From an uncultured Collinsella sp. (GTDB taxonomy: Bacteria > Actinomycetota > Coriobacteriia > Coriobacteriales > Coriobacteriaceae), in contig CAMQHT010000028.1 in assembly GCA_947001705.1 (NCBI GenBank), positions 1 through 29,962 on the forward strand: a DNA stretch of 29,962 bases, read 5' to 3'. The notes beneath the pieces were generated by a model, which searched no databases, was not told where the DNA came from, and was given only the letters and a program-made list of their open reading frames with translations. Shown here piece after piece: positions 7,797 to 15,867 of this stretch. The first letter of the stretch is position 1. Each line of letters begins with the position of its first letter. The position numbers and the translations under genes were made by a program.

Positions 7797-9140
7797 TTAG
7801 TTGGCCATAACGCCTTCGGTCCAAGCCTCAACGTCCTCGATGCGCAGGACGTTGGCGACCTCGGCCACACAGTCGACGCTGGCAAGCTCGGCGGCGGCAG
7901 CCTGGACGTCCTTCTCGAGTGCGCGGTGCGTCAGGAAGATGACCGAGCAGGCATCGCTGACGCCCGACTTGCCGTCCTCGACCTGGTTGATGAGCGAGAT
8001 CGAGATGTTGTGCTTGGCAAAGATGTCGACCGTCTCGGACAGGGCGCCCACGCGGTCGGCGACCTTCAGGCGCACATAGTACTTGGTCTGGAGCTCGTCC
8101 ATAGGCTTAAAGGCGAGGTTGTGACCATAGGGCTCAATCTCGGGCAGCGGAGCCACGCCGCGGCTGATCTGCTCGGAGAGCGACAGGATATCGCCCACGA
8201 CGGCGCTCGCGGTGGGGAAGGAGCCTGCGCCAGCGCCGTAGAACATGGTCTCGCCCACGGCGTCGCCTACCACGTAGACAGCGTTCATGGCGCCGTTGAC
8301 CTTGGCGAGCATATGGTCTGCCGGGATGAGCGTGGGGTGCACGCGGACGTCGACGCCGGCTTCGGTGTTGCGTGCGATGCCCAGCAGCTTGATGGTGTAG
8401 CCGAGCTCGCGGGCCTGGGCAATGTCCTCGGCGCCGATGGTACGGATACCCTGCTGGTAGACATCGTCGGTGGTCACGCGGGTGCCAAAGCCGATGGAAG
8501 CGAGGATTGCCGTCTTGCTGGCGGCGTCGAAGCCGTCGACGTCGGCGGACGGGTCGGCCTCGGCATAGCCCTTTGCCTGGGCGTCGGCGAGCACGTCAGC
8601 GTAATCGGCGCCCTCGGCGTCCATGCGCGACAGGATGTAGTTGGTGGTGCCGTTGAGAATGCCGGCGATGGTCAGGATCTTGTTGCCCACCAGGTCGTGC
8701 TCGAGCGTGCTGACAATGGGGATGCCACCGCCGCAGCTGGCCTCGCACTTAATCTGCACGCCGCACGCGCGCGCCTCCTCGGCGAGCGTCTCGACATGAC
8801 GGCCCAGCAGGGCCTTGTTGGCAGAGACGACGTGCTTGCCGTTCTCGAAGGCGGTGGTGAAGATCTCGGTCGCGGGGTGCTCGCCGCCGATCAGCTCGAC
8901 GACGATGTCGACGGCGGGGTCGGTGACGACGTCGTGCCAGTCACTCGTAAAGGCCTCGCGCTCAATACCGGCGGCTTCGGCCTGCTCCCAGGCAAGCGCG
9001 CAGGCGCGGGTTAGCTTAAGGTCGATGCCGTAGGCGGCCAGGTACTCATCGTGGTGGCTCTTGATCAGACGGGCCACGCCGCCGCCGACGGTTCCCAGAC
9101 CGATGAGGCCGACGTTCACGGTGCGCAGGGGTTCGCTCAT
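7797..9140 (-). CDS. hom: Homoserine dehydrogenase
   Basis: This 447-residue enzyme reduces aspartate semialdehyde to homoserine with NAD(P)H, the branch point to threonine and methionine. The N-terminal Rossmann domain begins VGLIGLGTVGGGV, and SANKALL follows further on. The catalytic domain contains the family signature GILNGTTNYIL and the ADPSADVDGFDAASK segment. A C-terminal ACT domain (from about residue 360, YYVRLKVADRVGALSETVD) is the usual site of threonine feedback inhibition. The length matches Gram-positive three-domain enzymes. The start is ATG 9140 with AAGGAG upstream. It is transcribed alone, with its own terminator, and no thrB or thrC is adjacent in this window. Confidence 0.97.
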   Translation of the reverse strand: MSEPLRTVNVGLIGLGTVGGGVARLIKSHHDEYLAAYGIDLKLTRACALAWEQAEAAGIEREAFTSDWHDVVTDPAVDIVVELIGGEHPATEIFTTAFENGKHVVSANKALLGRHVETLAEEARACGVQIKCEASCGGGIPIVSTLEHDLVGNKILTIAGILNGTTNYILSRMDAEGADYADVLADAQAKGYAEADPSADVDGFDAASKTAILASIGFGTRVTTDDVYQQGIRTIGAEDIAQARELGYTIKLLGIARNTEAGVDVRVHPTLIPADHMLAKVNGAMNAVYVVGDAVGETMFYGAGAGSFPTASAVVGDILSLSEQISRGVAPLPEIEPYGHNLAFKPMDELQTKYYVRLKVADRVGALSETVDIFAKHNISISLINQVEDGKSGVSDACSVIFLTHRALEKDVQAAAAELASVDCVAEVANVLRIEDVEAWTEGVMAN

Positions 9141-9194
9141 AGATAGCTCCTTCGTGCATCTTATGGATGGATTAACCGCTTAAAGGTTGAGTGC

Positions 9195-9200
9195 ATTCTA
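9195..9200 (-). promoter_or_regulatory. Possible -10 box of hom
   Basis: TAGAAT on the minus strand lies 55-60 bases before the hom start codon, leaving a leader of about 48 bases. I found no convincing -35 box at the right spacing, so this is weak. Confidence 0.3.
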
Positions 9201-9258
9201 GCGTGAACCGAGGGCGCGTGCTCGCCAGGCAACAGGAGTCGCACAAAACGGCACCCCC

Positions 9259-9322
9259 GAAACGCTGCGGAAACATTGGAAACACGCTCGCTACAAACGA
9301 ACTTCCGTAACAAACTGTCAAC
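9259..9322. promoter_or_regulatory. GlnR-like half sites upstream of first livJ paralogue
   Basis: Two arrays follow the actinobacterial nitrogen-regulator pattern GTnAC-n6-GAAAC. GAAAC (9259-9263) is six bases from GAAAC (9270-9274). GTAAC (9307-9311) is six bases from TCAAC (9318-9322). They lie 71-134 bases before the start codon. Half-site matches are short and GlnR has not been shown in this organism, so the assignment is inference. Confidence 0.35.
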
Positions 9323-9392
9323 GTTTGCACCATAAGGTTTGCCCCGTACCGCAAGACGGCCGCGCTGCGGCCAGCGAAAAAAGGGGGACACC

Positions 9393-10559
9393 ATGTTCAA
9401 CATCAACAGCACGCTCAGCCGTAGGAACTTTCTCGCCGGTGCCGCGGCGCTTGGCAGCACCGCGGCACTCGCTGGTTGCTCGTCGGGTGGCTCGGACGGC
9501 GGCTCCGCCGATGACGGCAAGACCTTCAAGATCGGTGTCATCGGCCCTCTGACCGGCGCCGCGGCAACCTATGGCGTTTCGGCCGAGAAGGGTGCCAAGC
9601 TCGCCGCCAAGGATTTTTCGACCAAGGACCTCAAACTCTCGCTTAAGTCCGAGGATGACGTCGCTGACGGCGAGAAGGCTATCAACGCCTTCAATACCCT
9701 GTGTGACTGGGGCATGCAGGCGCTCGTCGGTCCGGTCACCACCGGTGCTGCCGTCGCTGTCTCGGGCGAGATTGCCGACGACATGCTCATGGTCACGCCC
9801 TCGGCCTCGTCTCTCGACGTCACCAAGGATAAGACCACGGTCTTTCAGGTTTGCTTCACCGATCCCACCATGGGCGCCAGCGCCGCGAAGTTCTTGACCG
9901 AGAAGTACGCGGACGCCAAGATCGCCCTGTTCTACAACTCCGGCGATACGTACAGCTCGGGTGTTGCCGATGCCTTTGCCGAGCAGGCCAAGGCGTCCAA
10001 GCTCGACATCGTCGATACCGAGACCTTTAAGGACGACTCTTCCACGAGCTTTACCAACCAGCTCACCAAGGCCAAGGAGGCCGGCGCCACGCTTATCTTT
10101 GCCCCGATCTATTACACGCCGGCGTCCGTCCTGCTCAAGAACGCCAAGGACATGGGCTACGACATGACCCTCATGGGCACCGACGGCATGGATGGCCTGC
10201 TCTCTGTGGAAGGCTTCGATACCTCTCTTGCCGAGGGGGTACTGCTCATGACCCCGTTTTCCGCCGACGATGAGAAGAATGCCGACTTCGTCAAGGCCTA
10301 TAAGGATGCCTACGACGAGACGCCTAACCAGTTTGCCGCCGACGCCTACGATTGCGTCCATGCCATCGCCGAGGCTATCGATAAGGTGGGCATCGACATT
10401 ACGGCTGACGGTGCCGACATCGCCGGCGACCTTGCCAAGGCCATGCGCAAGATCAAGATCGAGGGCCTGACGGGCGAGCTGACGTGGAACGACGAGGGCC
10501 AAGTCGAAAAGCCCGCTACGGCCTATGTGATTCAGGACGGCAAGTACATCGCCGCCTAA
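9393..10559 (+). CDS. livJ: Branched-chain amino-acid-type ABC transporter, substrate-binding lipoprotein (first copy)
   Basis: This 388-residue type I periplasmic-binding-fold protein belongs to the LivJ/LivK family. Its N-terminus combines a twin-arginine motif (SRRNFL, residues 9-14) with a lipobox ending at Cys29 (ALAGC). It is therefore probably exported folded through Tat and then lipid-anchored outside the membrane. The mature part begins FKIGVIGPLTG, the family hallmark. It should capture leucine, isoleucine or valine, although other amides or urea are handled by close relatives. ATG 9393 follows AAGGGGG; an upstream ATG at 9339 would bury the Tat motif. It is a close paralogue of the gene 271 bases downstream and sits ahead of livHMGF. 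Confidence 0.93.
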   Translation: MFNINSTLSRRNFLAGAAALGSTAALAGCSSGGSDGGSADDGKTFKIGVIGPLTGAAATYGVSAEKGAKLAAKDFSTKDLKLSLKSEDDVADGEKAINAFNTLCDWGMQALVGPVTTGAAVAVSGEIADDMLMVTPSASSLDVTKDKTTVFQVCFTDPTMGASAAKFLTEKYADAKIALFYNSGDTYSSGVADAFAEQAKASKLDIVDTETFKDDSSTSFTNQLTKAKEAGATLIFAPIYYTPASVLLKNAKDMGYDMTLMGTDGMDGLLSVEGFDTSLAEGVLLMTPFSADDEKNADFVKAYKDAYDETPNQFAADAYDCVHAIAEAIDKVGIDITADGADIAGDLAKAMRKIKIEGLTGELTWNDEGQVEKPATAYVIQDGKYIAA

Positions 10560-10572
10560 GTGCGCATAAAGC

Positions 10573-10595
10573 ACGACCGGTGAGGCCGTTTTATT
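10573..10595 (+). terminator. Weak terminator after first livJ copy
   Basis: A short stem ACGACC / GGCCGT with one mismatch is followed directly by TTTTATT, 14 bases after the stop codon. The stem is weak, so some transcripts probably read through. Confidence 0.35.
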
Positions 10596-10611
10596 CAGGG
10601 CAAGGACGCCT

Positions 10612-10638
10612 GTAACAGAACGGAAACATTACTTTCAC
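10612..10638. promoter_or_regulatory. GlnR-like site upstream of second livJ paralogue
   Basis: GTAAC (10612-10616), six bases, GAAAC (10623-10627), six bases, TTCAC (10634-10638). The first two half sites match the published actinobacterial GlnR a-b arrangement exactly and the third in most positions. The ten-base word CGGAAACATT here (10621-10630) also occurs upstream of the first livJ copy at 9268-9277. Confidence 0.42.
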
Positions 10639-10749
10639 ACAATAAAGTGGCATTACTGCATAAACCGACAGGAATACGCAGAATTATGGATAAATGGGCA
10701 AAACAAAAGAAAAGTTGAAATAATCGCCACTTTTCTCAACTAAAGCGTC

Positions 10750-10809
10750 TACTATTTTGCGAACGCCGAACACGGCGAAGGATGGCCTGTCGGGTAACCG
10801 AAACCCGAC
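10750..10809 (+). promoter_or_regulatory. Promoter -10 candidate and leader hairpins of second livJ copy
   Basis: TACTAT at 10750-10755 is a fair -10 box with no clear -35. Two small hairpins follow before the start codon: CGCCG/CGGCG (10764-10768 and 10773-10777) and GTCGGGT/ACCCGAC (10789-10795 and 10803-10809). They could stabilise the message or regulate it; no known riboswitch is recognised. Confidence 0.35.
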
Positions 10810-10830
10810 GAGATTTGAGAGGAGAGCCGC

Positions 10831-12018
10831 ATGTCGAGCCTCACCGGTAAGTCATTGAACCCTGTTATGAATCGCAGGAGCGTTATCGCGAGCGCAGCAG
10901 GTCTGGGGGCGATGTCCATTCTAGCTGGCTGCTCCTCCAACGGCGGCGACAGCGGTTCCGCGTCGGGCGACGCTTCGTTTAAGATCGGCACCATCGGCCC
11001 GCTGACCGGCGCCAACGCGTCCTACGGCAAGTCCGTTACACAGGCTGTCGAGCTTGGCTGCAAGGATTTCTCGACTAAGGAGCTGCCGCTTGTCAGCAAG
11101 GCCGAGGACGACCAGGCTGACGGCGAGAAGGCCGTCAACGCCTTCAACACCCTGCTCGACTGGGGCATGCAGGCCCTTGTCGGTCCGACCACCACGGGTG
11201 CGTCGGTCGCCGTTGCTGCTGAGTGCGGTAACGACCCCGAGACGTTCATGATTACCCCGTCCGCGTCCTCCGAGGACGTTACCAAGGGCAAGGATTGCGT
11301 CTTCCAGGTTTGCTTCACCGACCCCAACCAGGGTGTCAACGCTGCCAAGTTCCTGGCGCAGAAGTATGCGGACGAGAAGTTCGTGCTGTTCTATAACTCC
11401 GGCGACGCCTATTCTTCGGGCATCGCAGATTCCTTTAAGGCCCAGGCCGCTGAGTCCAAGCTCGAGATTGTTGACGAGGAGACCTTTAAGGACGACTCCG
11501 CCACGAGCTTTACCAACCAGCTGACCAAGGCCAAGCAGGCTGGCGCCACCATGATCTTTGCGCCGATCTACTACACACCGGCGTCCGTCCTGCTCAAGAA
11601 CGCCAAGGACATGGGCTACGACGTCAAGATGATGGGCTGCGACGGCATGGACGGTATCCTGGGCGTTGAGGGCTTCGATACCTCTCTTGCCGAGGGCCTG
11701 CTGCTCATGACCCCGTTCTCCGCCGACGACGAGAAGAACGCCGACTTCGTCAACGCTTACAAAGATAAGTACGGCGATACCCCCGACCAGTTTGCCGCCG
11801 ACGCCTACGACGGCGTGCATGCTGTGGTCGAGGCTCTCAAGGAGGCCGGCCTGGGTGTCGACGCCGACCCCACCGAGGTTGCCGAGAAGCTTCCCGAGGC
11901 TATGCGCAACATAACTGTTGACGGCCTGACTGGCAAGCTCTCCTGGAACGACAAGGGCCAGGTCCAGAAGGACCCGACGGCGTACGTCATTACCGACGGC
12001 AAGTACGTACAGGCCTAA
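10831..12018 (+). CDS. livJ: Branched-chain amino-acid-type ABC transporter, substrate-binding lipoprotein (second copy)
   Basis: This 395-residue LivJ/LivK-family binding protein is, by eye, well over half identical to the copy upstream. It again has a twin-arginine motif (MNRRSVI, residues 13-19) and a lipobox (SILAGC, Cys34). ATG 10831 is preceded by GAGGAG. The ATG at 10867 would still keep the signal but lacks a ribosome site. Differences from the first copy cluster at the N-terminal lobe and helices, while central segments such as APIYYTPASVLLKNAKDMGY are identical. The two could present related but distinct substrates to one permease, as LivJ and LivK do in Escherichia coli. It lies 139 bases before livH, separated by strong hairpins. 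Confidence 0.93.
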   Translation: MSSLTGKSLNPVMNRRSVIASAAGLGAMSILAGCSSNGGDSGSASGDASFKIGTIGPLTGANASYGKSVTQAVELGCKDFSTKELPLVSKAEDDQADGEKAVNAFNTLLDWGMQALVGPTTTGASVAVAAECGNDPETFMITPSASSEDVTKGKDCVFQVCFTDPNQGVNAAKFLAQKYADEKFVLFYNSGDAYSSGIADSFKAQAAESKLEIVDEETFKDDSATSFTNQLTKAKQAGATMIFAPIYYTPASVLLKNAKDMGYDVKMMGCDGMDGILGVEGFDTSLAEGLLLMTPFSADDEKNADFVNAYKDKYGDTPDQFAADAYDGVHAVVEALKEAGLGVDADPTEVAEKLPEAMRNITVDGLTGKLSWNDKGQVQKDPTAYVITDGKYVQA

Positions 12019-12049
12019 TAGGCCGCCTTACATAGAGCGGTTTTGATCC

Positions 12050-12111
12050 CAAGCAGGGGAGGTTTTGGCCTTCCCTGCTTGCTTGGTATCTAGGGACGAT
12101 GTAACGTCCCT
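12050..12111 (+). terminator. Tandem hairpins between livJ and livH, probable partial terminator
   Basis: A 13-pair stem (12050-12062 with 12069-12081, one G-U pair, 6-base loop) is followed by a second 7-pair stem AGGGACG/CGTCCCT (12092-12098 and 12105-12111) ending in GTTTCAT. Neither has a strong U-tract. The likely role is to protect the livJ message end and reduce read-through into livHMGF, giving excess binding protein. That role is inference. Confidence 0.55.
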
Positions 12112-12157
12112 GTTTCATACATCAACTGGAAACCTATTCGAAAGGGGGATGTGGAAC

Positions 12158-13039
12158 ATGACGGTCTTTATCCAATACCTGGTCAACGGCCTATCCATGG
12201 GCAGCGTCTACGCCATCATCGCGTTGGGCTACACCATGGTCTACGGTATCGCCAAGATGCTCAACTTCGCTCACGGCGACGTCATCATGGTCGGTGCCTA
12301 TGTCTCGTTCTGTGCCACGTCGTATCTCGGCCTCCCGGGCTGGGCATCTGTAGTTCTTTCTTGTGTGGTCTGCACGGTTCTCGGTGTTCTCATTGAGGGT
12401 CTGGCATACAAGCCGCTGCGCCAAGCAGGCCCTCTGGCCGTTCTGATCACGGCCATCGGCGTGTCTTACTTCCTGCAGAACGCCGCGCAGCTTCTGTGGG
12501 GCGCCACGCCCAAGAACTTCACTTCGCTCGTCACCTTCCAGGTGCCGGAGTTCTTGGCCAAGTTCAACGTGAGCGCCGTCTCGCTCGTCACCATCGTCGC
12601 CTGCCTGGTTATCATGGCCGGCCTGATGTTCTTTACAGGTAAGACCAAGATGGGCAAAGCCATGCGCGCCGTGTCCGAGGACAAGGCCGCCGCTCAGCTC
12701 ATGGGCATCAACGTCAACCGCACTATTTCGATGACGTTTGCCATCGGCTCCGCCCTTGCCGCCATCGCCGGTGTGCTCCTGTGCTCCTACTCGCCGGTCC
12801 TGCAGCCCACCACGGGCGCCATGCCTGGCATCAAGGCCTTCGACGCCGCCGTCTTCGGCGGTATCGGTTCCATCCCCGGTGCCTTTGTCGGTGGCATTCT
12901 CATCGGCATCATCGAGGCGATGGCGCAGGCCTACATTTCCACGAGCCTTGCCAACTCCATCGTCTTTGGTGTTTTGATCATCGTCCTGCTCGTCAAGCCT
13001 GCCGGCCTCTTGGGCAAGTACGTCCCCGAGAAGGTGTAG
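12158..13039 (+). CDS. livH: Branched-chain amino-acid ABC transporter permease LivH
   Basis: This 293-residue polytopic membrane protein is the first of the two permeases that form the transport channel. It opens with the family pattern QYLVNGLSMGSVYAIIALGY and continues with GIAKMLNFAHGDVIMVGAY. The conserved cytoplasmic loop GKAMRAVSEDKAAAQLMGI contacts the ATPases, and the end reads VLLVKPAGLLGK. About eight hydrophobic segments are visible. ATG 12158 lies nine bases after AAAGGGGG; an ATG three codons earlier is too close to that site. The stop is followed directly by livM. It works with the downstream livM, livG and livF products and the upstream binding proteins. Confidence 0.96.
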   Translation: MTVFIQYLVNGLSMGSVYAIIALGYTMVYGIAKMLNFAHGDVIMVGAYVSFCATSYLGLPGWASVVLSCVVCTVLGVLIEGLAYKPLRQAGPLAVLITAIGVSYFLQNAAQLLWGATPKNFTSLVTFQVPEFLAKFNVSAVSLVTIVACLVIMAGLMFFTGKTKMGKAMRAVSEDKAAAQLMGINVNRTISMTFAIGSALAAIAGVLLCSYSPVLQPTTGAMPGIKAFDAAVFGGIGSIPGAFVGGILIGIIEAMAQAYISTSLANSIVFGVLIIVLLVKPAGLLGKYVPEKV

Positions 13040-13048
13040 GTGAGCGGT

Positions 13049-14128
13049 ATGAAGTTTCTTAAAGACAAGCAGACGCGTCACGACTTTGTCACGTACGCCA
13101 TGTGCATCGTGGCCTTCGCCATCGTGTTCTTTATGCAGTCTAGCCACATGATTCCGCGCATGATCGCCGGTCAGCTGGTTCCCATCACGGCCTATATCGT
13201 CATGGCCATTTCCCTCAACCTCGTCGTCGGCATCGCGGGCGACTTGTCGCTGGGCCACGCGGGCTTTATGAGCGTCGGTGCCTATACGGGAATCGTCACC
13301 GCGGTCGCCCTCGAGAGCGCCGTTCCCTCCGACCCGGTGCGCCTGATCATCAGCATCGTGGTCGGCGCTATCGCTGCCGCCATCCTGGGCTTCTTGATCG
13401 GCATTCCGGTCCTGCGCCTGAGCGGCGACTATCTGGCCATCGTGACCCTGGCTTTTGGCGAGATCATCAAAGAGATCGTCACCTGCCTTATCGTGGGCGT
13501 CGACTCCCGCGGCCTGCATGTGATTTTTAACATCACGGGTAACTCCACGATCGACGACCTGCACCTGCTCGAGGACGGCACCGCCATCATCAAGGGCGCC
13601 CAGGGCGCCTCGGGCGTGTCGACGTACTCGACCTTCCTCGCCGGTGCCATCCTGGTCATGGTCGCACTCGTGATCGTGCTCAACCTGGTCCGCAGCCGTA
13701 CCGGCCGTGCCATTATGGCCGTGCGCGATAACAAGATTGCAGCCGAGTCCGTGGGCATCTCCGTCACTCAGTACCGCATGATCGCCTTCGTGGTTTCCGC
13801 TGCCCTCGCCGGTGCTGCCGGAGCCCTGTTCGGCGGTAATTTCTCGCAGCTTTCCGCCACTAAGTTCGACTTCAACACGTCCATCCTCATCCTAGTGTTC
13901 GTGGTCTTGGGCGGCTTGGGCAACATGCGCGGCTCCGTTATCGCCGCAGCGCTGCTCACGGTGCTCCCCGAGCTGCTCCGTCAGTTCTCGGACTACCGCA
14001 TGCTCATCTACGCCATCGTGTTGATTCTGGTCATGGTCTTTACTAACAACCCGCAGCTCAAGGCGTTCTTCGCACGCATTAAGGACCGCTTTGCTTCTAA
14101 GAAGGAGGTGGCAGCCGATGCCCAGTAA
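13049..14128 (+). CDS. livM: Branched-chain amino-acid ABC transporter permease LivM
   Basis: This second permease has about 359 residues. It contains the LivM hallmarks NLVVGIAGDLSLGHAGFMSVGAY, IPVLRLSGDYLAIVTLAFGEI and the cytoplasmic coupling loop GRAIMAVRDNKIAAESVGI. The C-terminus is Lys-rich and ends within the start of livG (11-base overlap). Two starts are possible. ATG 13049 follows AGGTGAG by 4 bases. GTG 13040 directly follows the livH stop and has GAAGGTG close by. I prefer the ATG, but the choice changes only three residues. It forms a heterodimer with LivH. Confidence 0.95.
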   Translation: MKFLKDKQTRHDFVTYAMCIVAFAIVFFMQSSHMIPRMIAGQLVPITAYIVMAISLNLVVGIAGDLSLGHAGFMSVGAYTGIVTAVALESAVPSDPVRLIISIVVGAIAAAILGFLIGIPVLRLSGDYLAIVTLAFGEIIKEIVTCLIVGVDSRGLHVIFNITGNSTIDDLHLLEDGTAIIKGAQGASGVSTYSTFLAGAILVMVALVIVLNLVRSRTGRAIMAVRDNKIAAESVGISVTQYRMIAFVVSAALAGAAGALFGGNFSQLSATKFDFNTSILILVFVVLGGLGNMRGSVIAAALLTVLPELLRQFSDYRMLIYAIVLILVMVFTNNPQLKAFFARIKDRFASKKEVAADAQ

Positions 14129-14978
14129 GTTTGAGTTCAAGAAGGGCAAGATGGTCCCGTATCCTTCTGGCGCCATCGTTCCCGATCGTGACCTGGGCGA
14201 GCGCCCTGCACTCGAGTGCATCCACCTGGGCATTGAGTTCGGTGGCCTTAAGGCAGTCGACGACTTTAGCCTGACTATCGGCAAGACCGAGATCGCCGGT
14301 CTGATCGGTCCCAACGGCGCCGGCAAGACCACGGTCTTCAACCTGCTCACCAAGGTGTACCAGCCCACGCATGGCACCATCCTGCTCGACGGCGAGGACA
14401 CCTCGGGCAAGTCGGTCTACCAGGTCAACCGCATGGGTATTGCCCGTACCTTCCAGAACATTCGCCTATTCAACACCATGACGGTGGAGGATAACGTCAA
14501 GGTCGGCCTGCATAACCAGGAGCGTTACTCCGGCTTTGAGGGCGTGCTGCGCCTGCCGACGTATTGGAAGCACGAGAAGGCTGCTCACGAGCGCGCCATG
14601 GAGCTGCTGTCCATCTTTGATATGGAGCATCTGGCAAACGAGCAGGCCGGATCGCTGCCTTACGGCGCACAGCGTCGTCTGGAGATCGTCCGCGCGCTTG
14701 CCACCAACCCCAAGCTGCTGCTGCTCGATGAGCCTGCCGCCGGCATGAACCCGTCCGAGACCGCGGAGCTTATGGAGAACATCGTCAAGATTCGTGACAC
14801 CTTCGGCATCGCCATCATGCTTATCGAGCATGATATGTCGCTCGTTATGAACATCTGCGAGGGCATCTGCGTGCTCAACTTTGGCAAGGTCATTGCCAAG
14901 GGTACGGCCGAGGAGATCCAGAACAACGACGCCGTTATCGAGGCATATCTGGGCAAGCAGGATAAGGGGGAGAACTAA
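14118..14978 (+). CDS. livG: Branched-chain amino-acid ABC transporter ATP-binding protein LivG
   Basis: This 286-residue ABC ATPase has Walker A GPNGAGKTT (residues 64-72), the LivG-type signature LPYGAQRRLEI, and Walker B LLLLDEP with Asp204-Glu205. The switch histidine lies in LIEHDM. The QNIRLF and YLG segments are typical of LivG. An extra, mostly charged N-terminal extension of about 30 residues precedes the ABC core, longer than in Escherichia coli. ATG 14118 follows a strong AAGGAGGTGG and overlaps the end of livM, which suggests coupled translation. It drives transport together with LivF. Confidence 0.96.
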   Translation: MPSKFEFKKGKMVPYPSGAIVPDRDLGERPALECIHLGIEFGGLKAVDDFSLTIGKTEIAGLIGPNGAGKTTVFNLLTKVYQPTHGTILLDGEDTSGKSVYQVNRMGIARTFQNIRLFNTMTVEDNVKVGLHNQERYSGFEGVLRLPTYWKHEKAAHERAMELLSIFDMEHLANEQAGSLPYGAQRRLEIVRALATNPKLLLLDEPAAGMNPSETAELMENIVKIRDTFGIAIMLIEHDMSLVMNICEGICVLNFGKVIAKGTAEEIQNNDAVIEAYLGKQDKGEN

Positions 14979-15692
14979 ATGGCAGAGCCGATGCTTTCCG
15001 TCTACAACATCAACGTCTGGTACGGCGCCATCCACGCCATCAAGGACATCTCCTTTAACGTCAACGAGGGCGAGATCGTGGCCTTGATTGGTGCCAACGG
15101 CGCCGGCAAGTCCACGACGCTTAAGACCGTCTCGGGCCTGCTGCGCTCCAAGACCGGCTCCATCAAGTTTATGGGCGAGGACATTACTCATACGCCCGCA
15201 GATAAGCTGGTTGGTAAGGGCCTGGCCCAGGTGCCCGAGGGCCGTCGCGCCTTTTTGCAGATGACGGTCGAGGAGAACCTGGAGATGGGCGCCTACACGC
15301 AGCCCAAGTCCACGGTGGCTCCGGGCCTCGAGCGCGTCTACGAGCAGTTCCCGCGCCTGAAGGAACGCCGTCGCCAGGTCGCCGGCACCCTTTCGGGCGG
15401 TGAGCAGCAGATGCTTGTTATGGGGCGCGCTCTTATGAGTAACCCCAAACTGCTTATGCTCGACGAGCCTTCCATGGGTCTGGCGCCGATTCTGATTGAG
15501 CAGATCTTCCAGATTGTCGAGGACCTGCACAAGGCCGGCACCACGGTGCTTCTGGTCGAGCAAAACGCACAGATGGCTCTTTCCATCGCCACGCGCGGCT
15601 ACGTGCTCGAGACCGGCAAGATCACCATGACCGGCACCGGTCAAGAGCTCCTGCACGACGACAACGTCCGCAAGGCCTATCTGGGCGGTTAA
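14979..15692 (+). CDS. livF: Branched-chain amino-acid ABC transporter ATP-binding protein LivF
   Basis: This 237-residue ABC ATPase has Walker A GANGAGKST (residues 38-46), the signature LSGGEQQ (138-144) and Walker B LLMLDEPSMGLAP with Asp162-Glu163. The VPEGRRAFLQMTVEENLEMGA stretch is the family pattern that separates LivF from LivG. It starts at the base after the livG stop codon, with AAGGGGGAG upstream. A strong terminator 14 bases after the stop closes the operon. It pairs with LivG to power LivHM. Confidence 0.97.
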   Translation: MAEPMLSVYNINVWYGAIHAIKDISFNVNEGEIVALIGANGAGKSTTLKTVSGLLRSKTGSIKFMGEDITHTPADKLVGKGLAQVPEGRRAFLQMTVEENLEMGAYTQPKSTVAPGLERVYEQFPRLKERRRQVAGTLSGGEQQMLVMGRALMSNPKLLMLDEPSMGLAPILIEQIFQIVEDLHKAGTTVLLVEQNAQMALSIATRGYVLETGKITMTGTGQELLHDDNVRKAYLGG

Positions 15693-15705
15693 TCCATTCA
15701 ACAAA

Positions 15706-15740
15706 GGGGGCGCTGACCAACCCGGTCAGCGCCCCCTTTT
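15706..15740 (+). terminator. Rho-independent terminator of the liv operon
   Basis: GGGGGCGCTGACC (15706-15718) pairs perfectly with GGTCAGCGCCCCC (15724-15736) around a five-base loop, followed by TTTT. This is a textbook intrinsic terminator. Confidence 0.95.
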
Positions 15741-15809
15741 AAGTTGCGGTGAAATAGGGACTGAATACGGGCTCCAGAGGCCAAATGAGTCCCTATTCCA
15801 CCGCAACTT
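15741..15809. repeat. 69-base palindromic intergenic element (REP/MITE-like)
   Basis: Two 22-base arms (15741-15762 and 15788-15809) are inverted copies differing at one base, around a 25-base loop. The outer ends read AAGTTGCGGTG and CACCGCAACTT. It directly abuts the liv terminator and has no coding potential. Such size and symmetry fit a REP-like dispersed element, but copies elsewhere cannot be checked here. Confidence 0.6.
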
Positions 15810-15867
15810 CATGGGGATGTGTGACAATGCCCGTCGGAAAACATCTGCTGTCTTTGGGGGTCTATCT

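Noticed and set aside
9318..10574. 418-codon antisense frame over the first livJ copy
   Set aside because: It mirrors the codon bias of the real gene and has no family motif or ribosome site.
12191..13564. Long open frame (457 codons) antisense to livH and livM
   Set aside because: The translation is rich in His, Asp, Gly and Arg, as expected from the opposite strand of GC-rich coding sequence. The plus-strand genes are unmistakable.
14466..15704. 412-codon antisense frame over livG and livF
   Set aside because: It is a shadow of two clear ABC ATPases, with low-complexity Leu/Gly/Ala/Asp composition.
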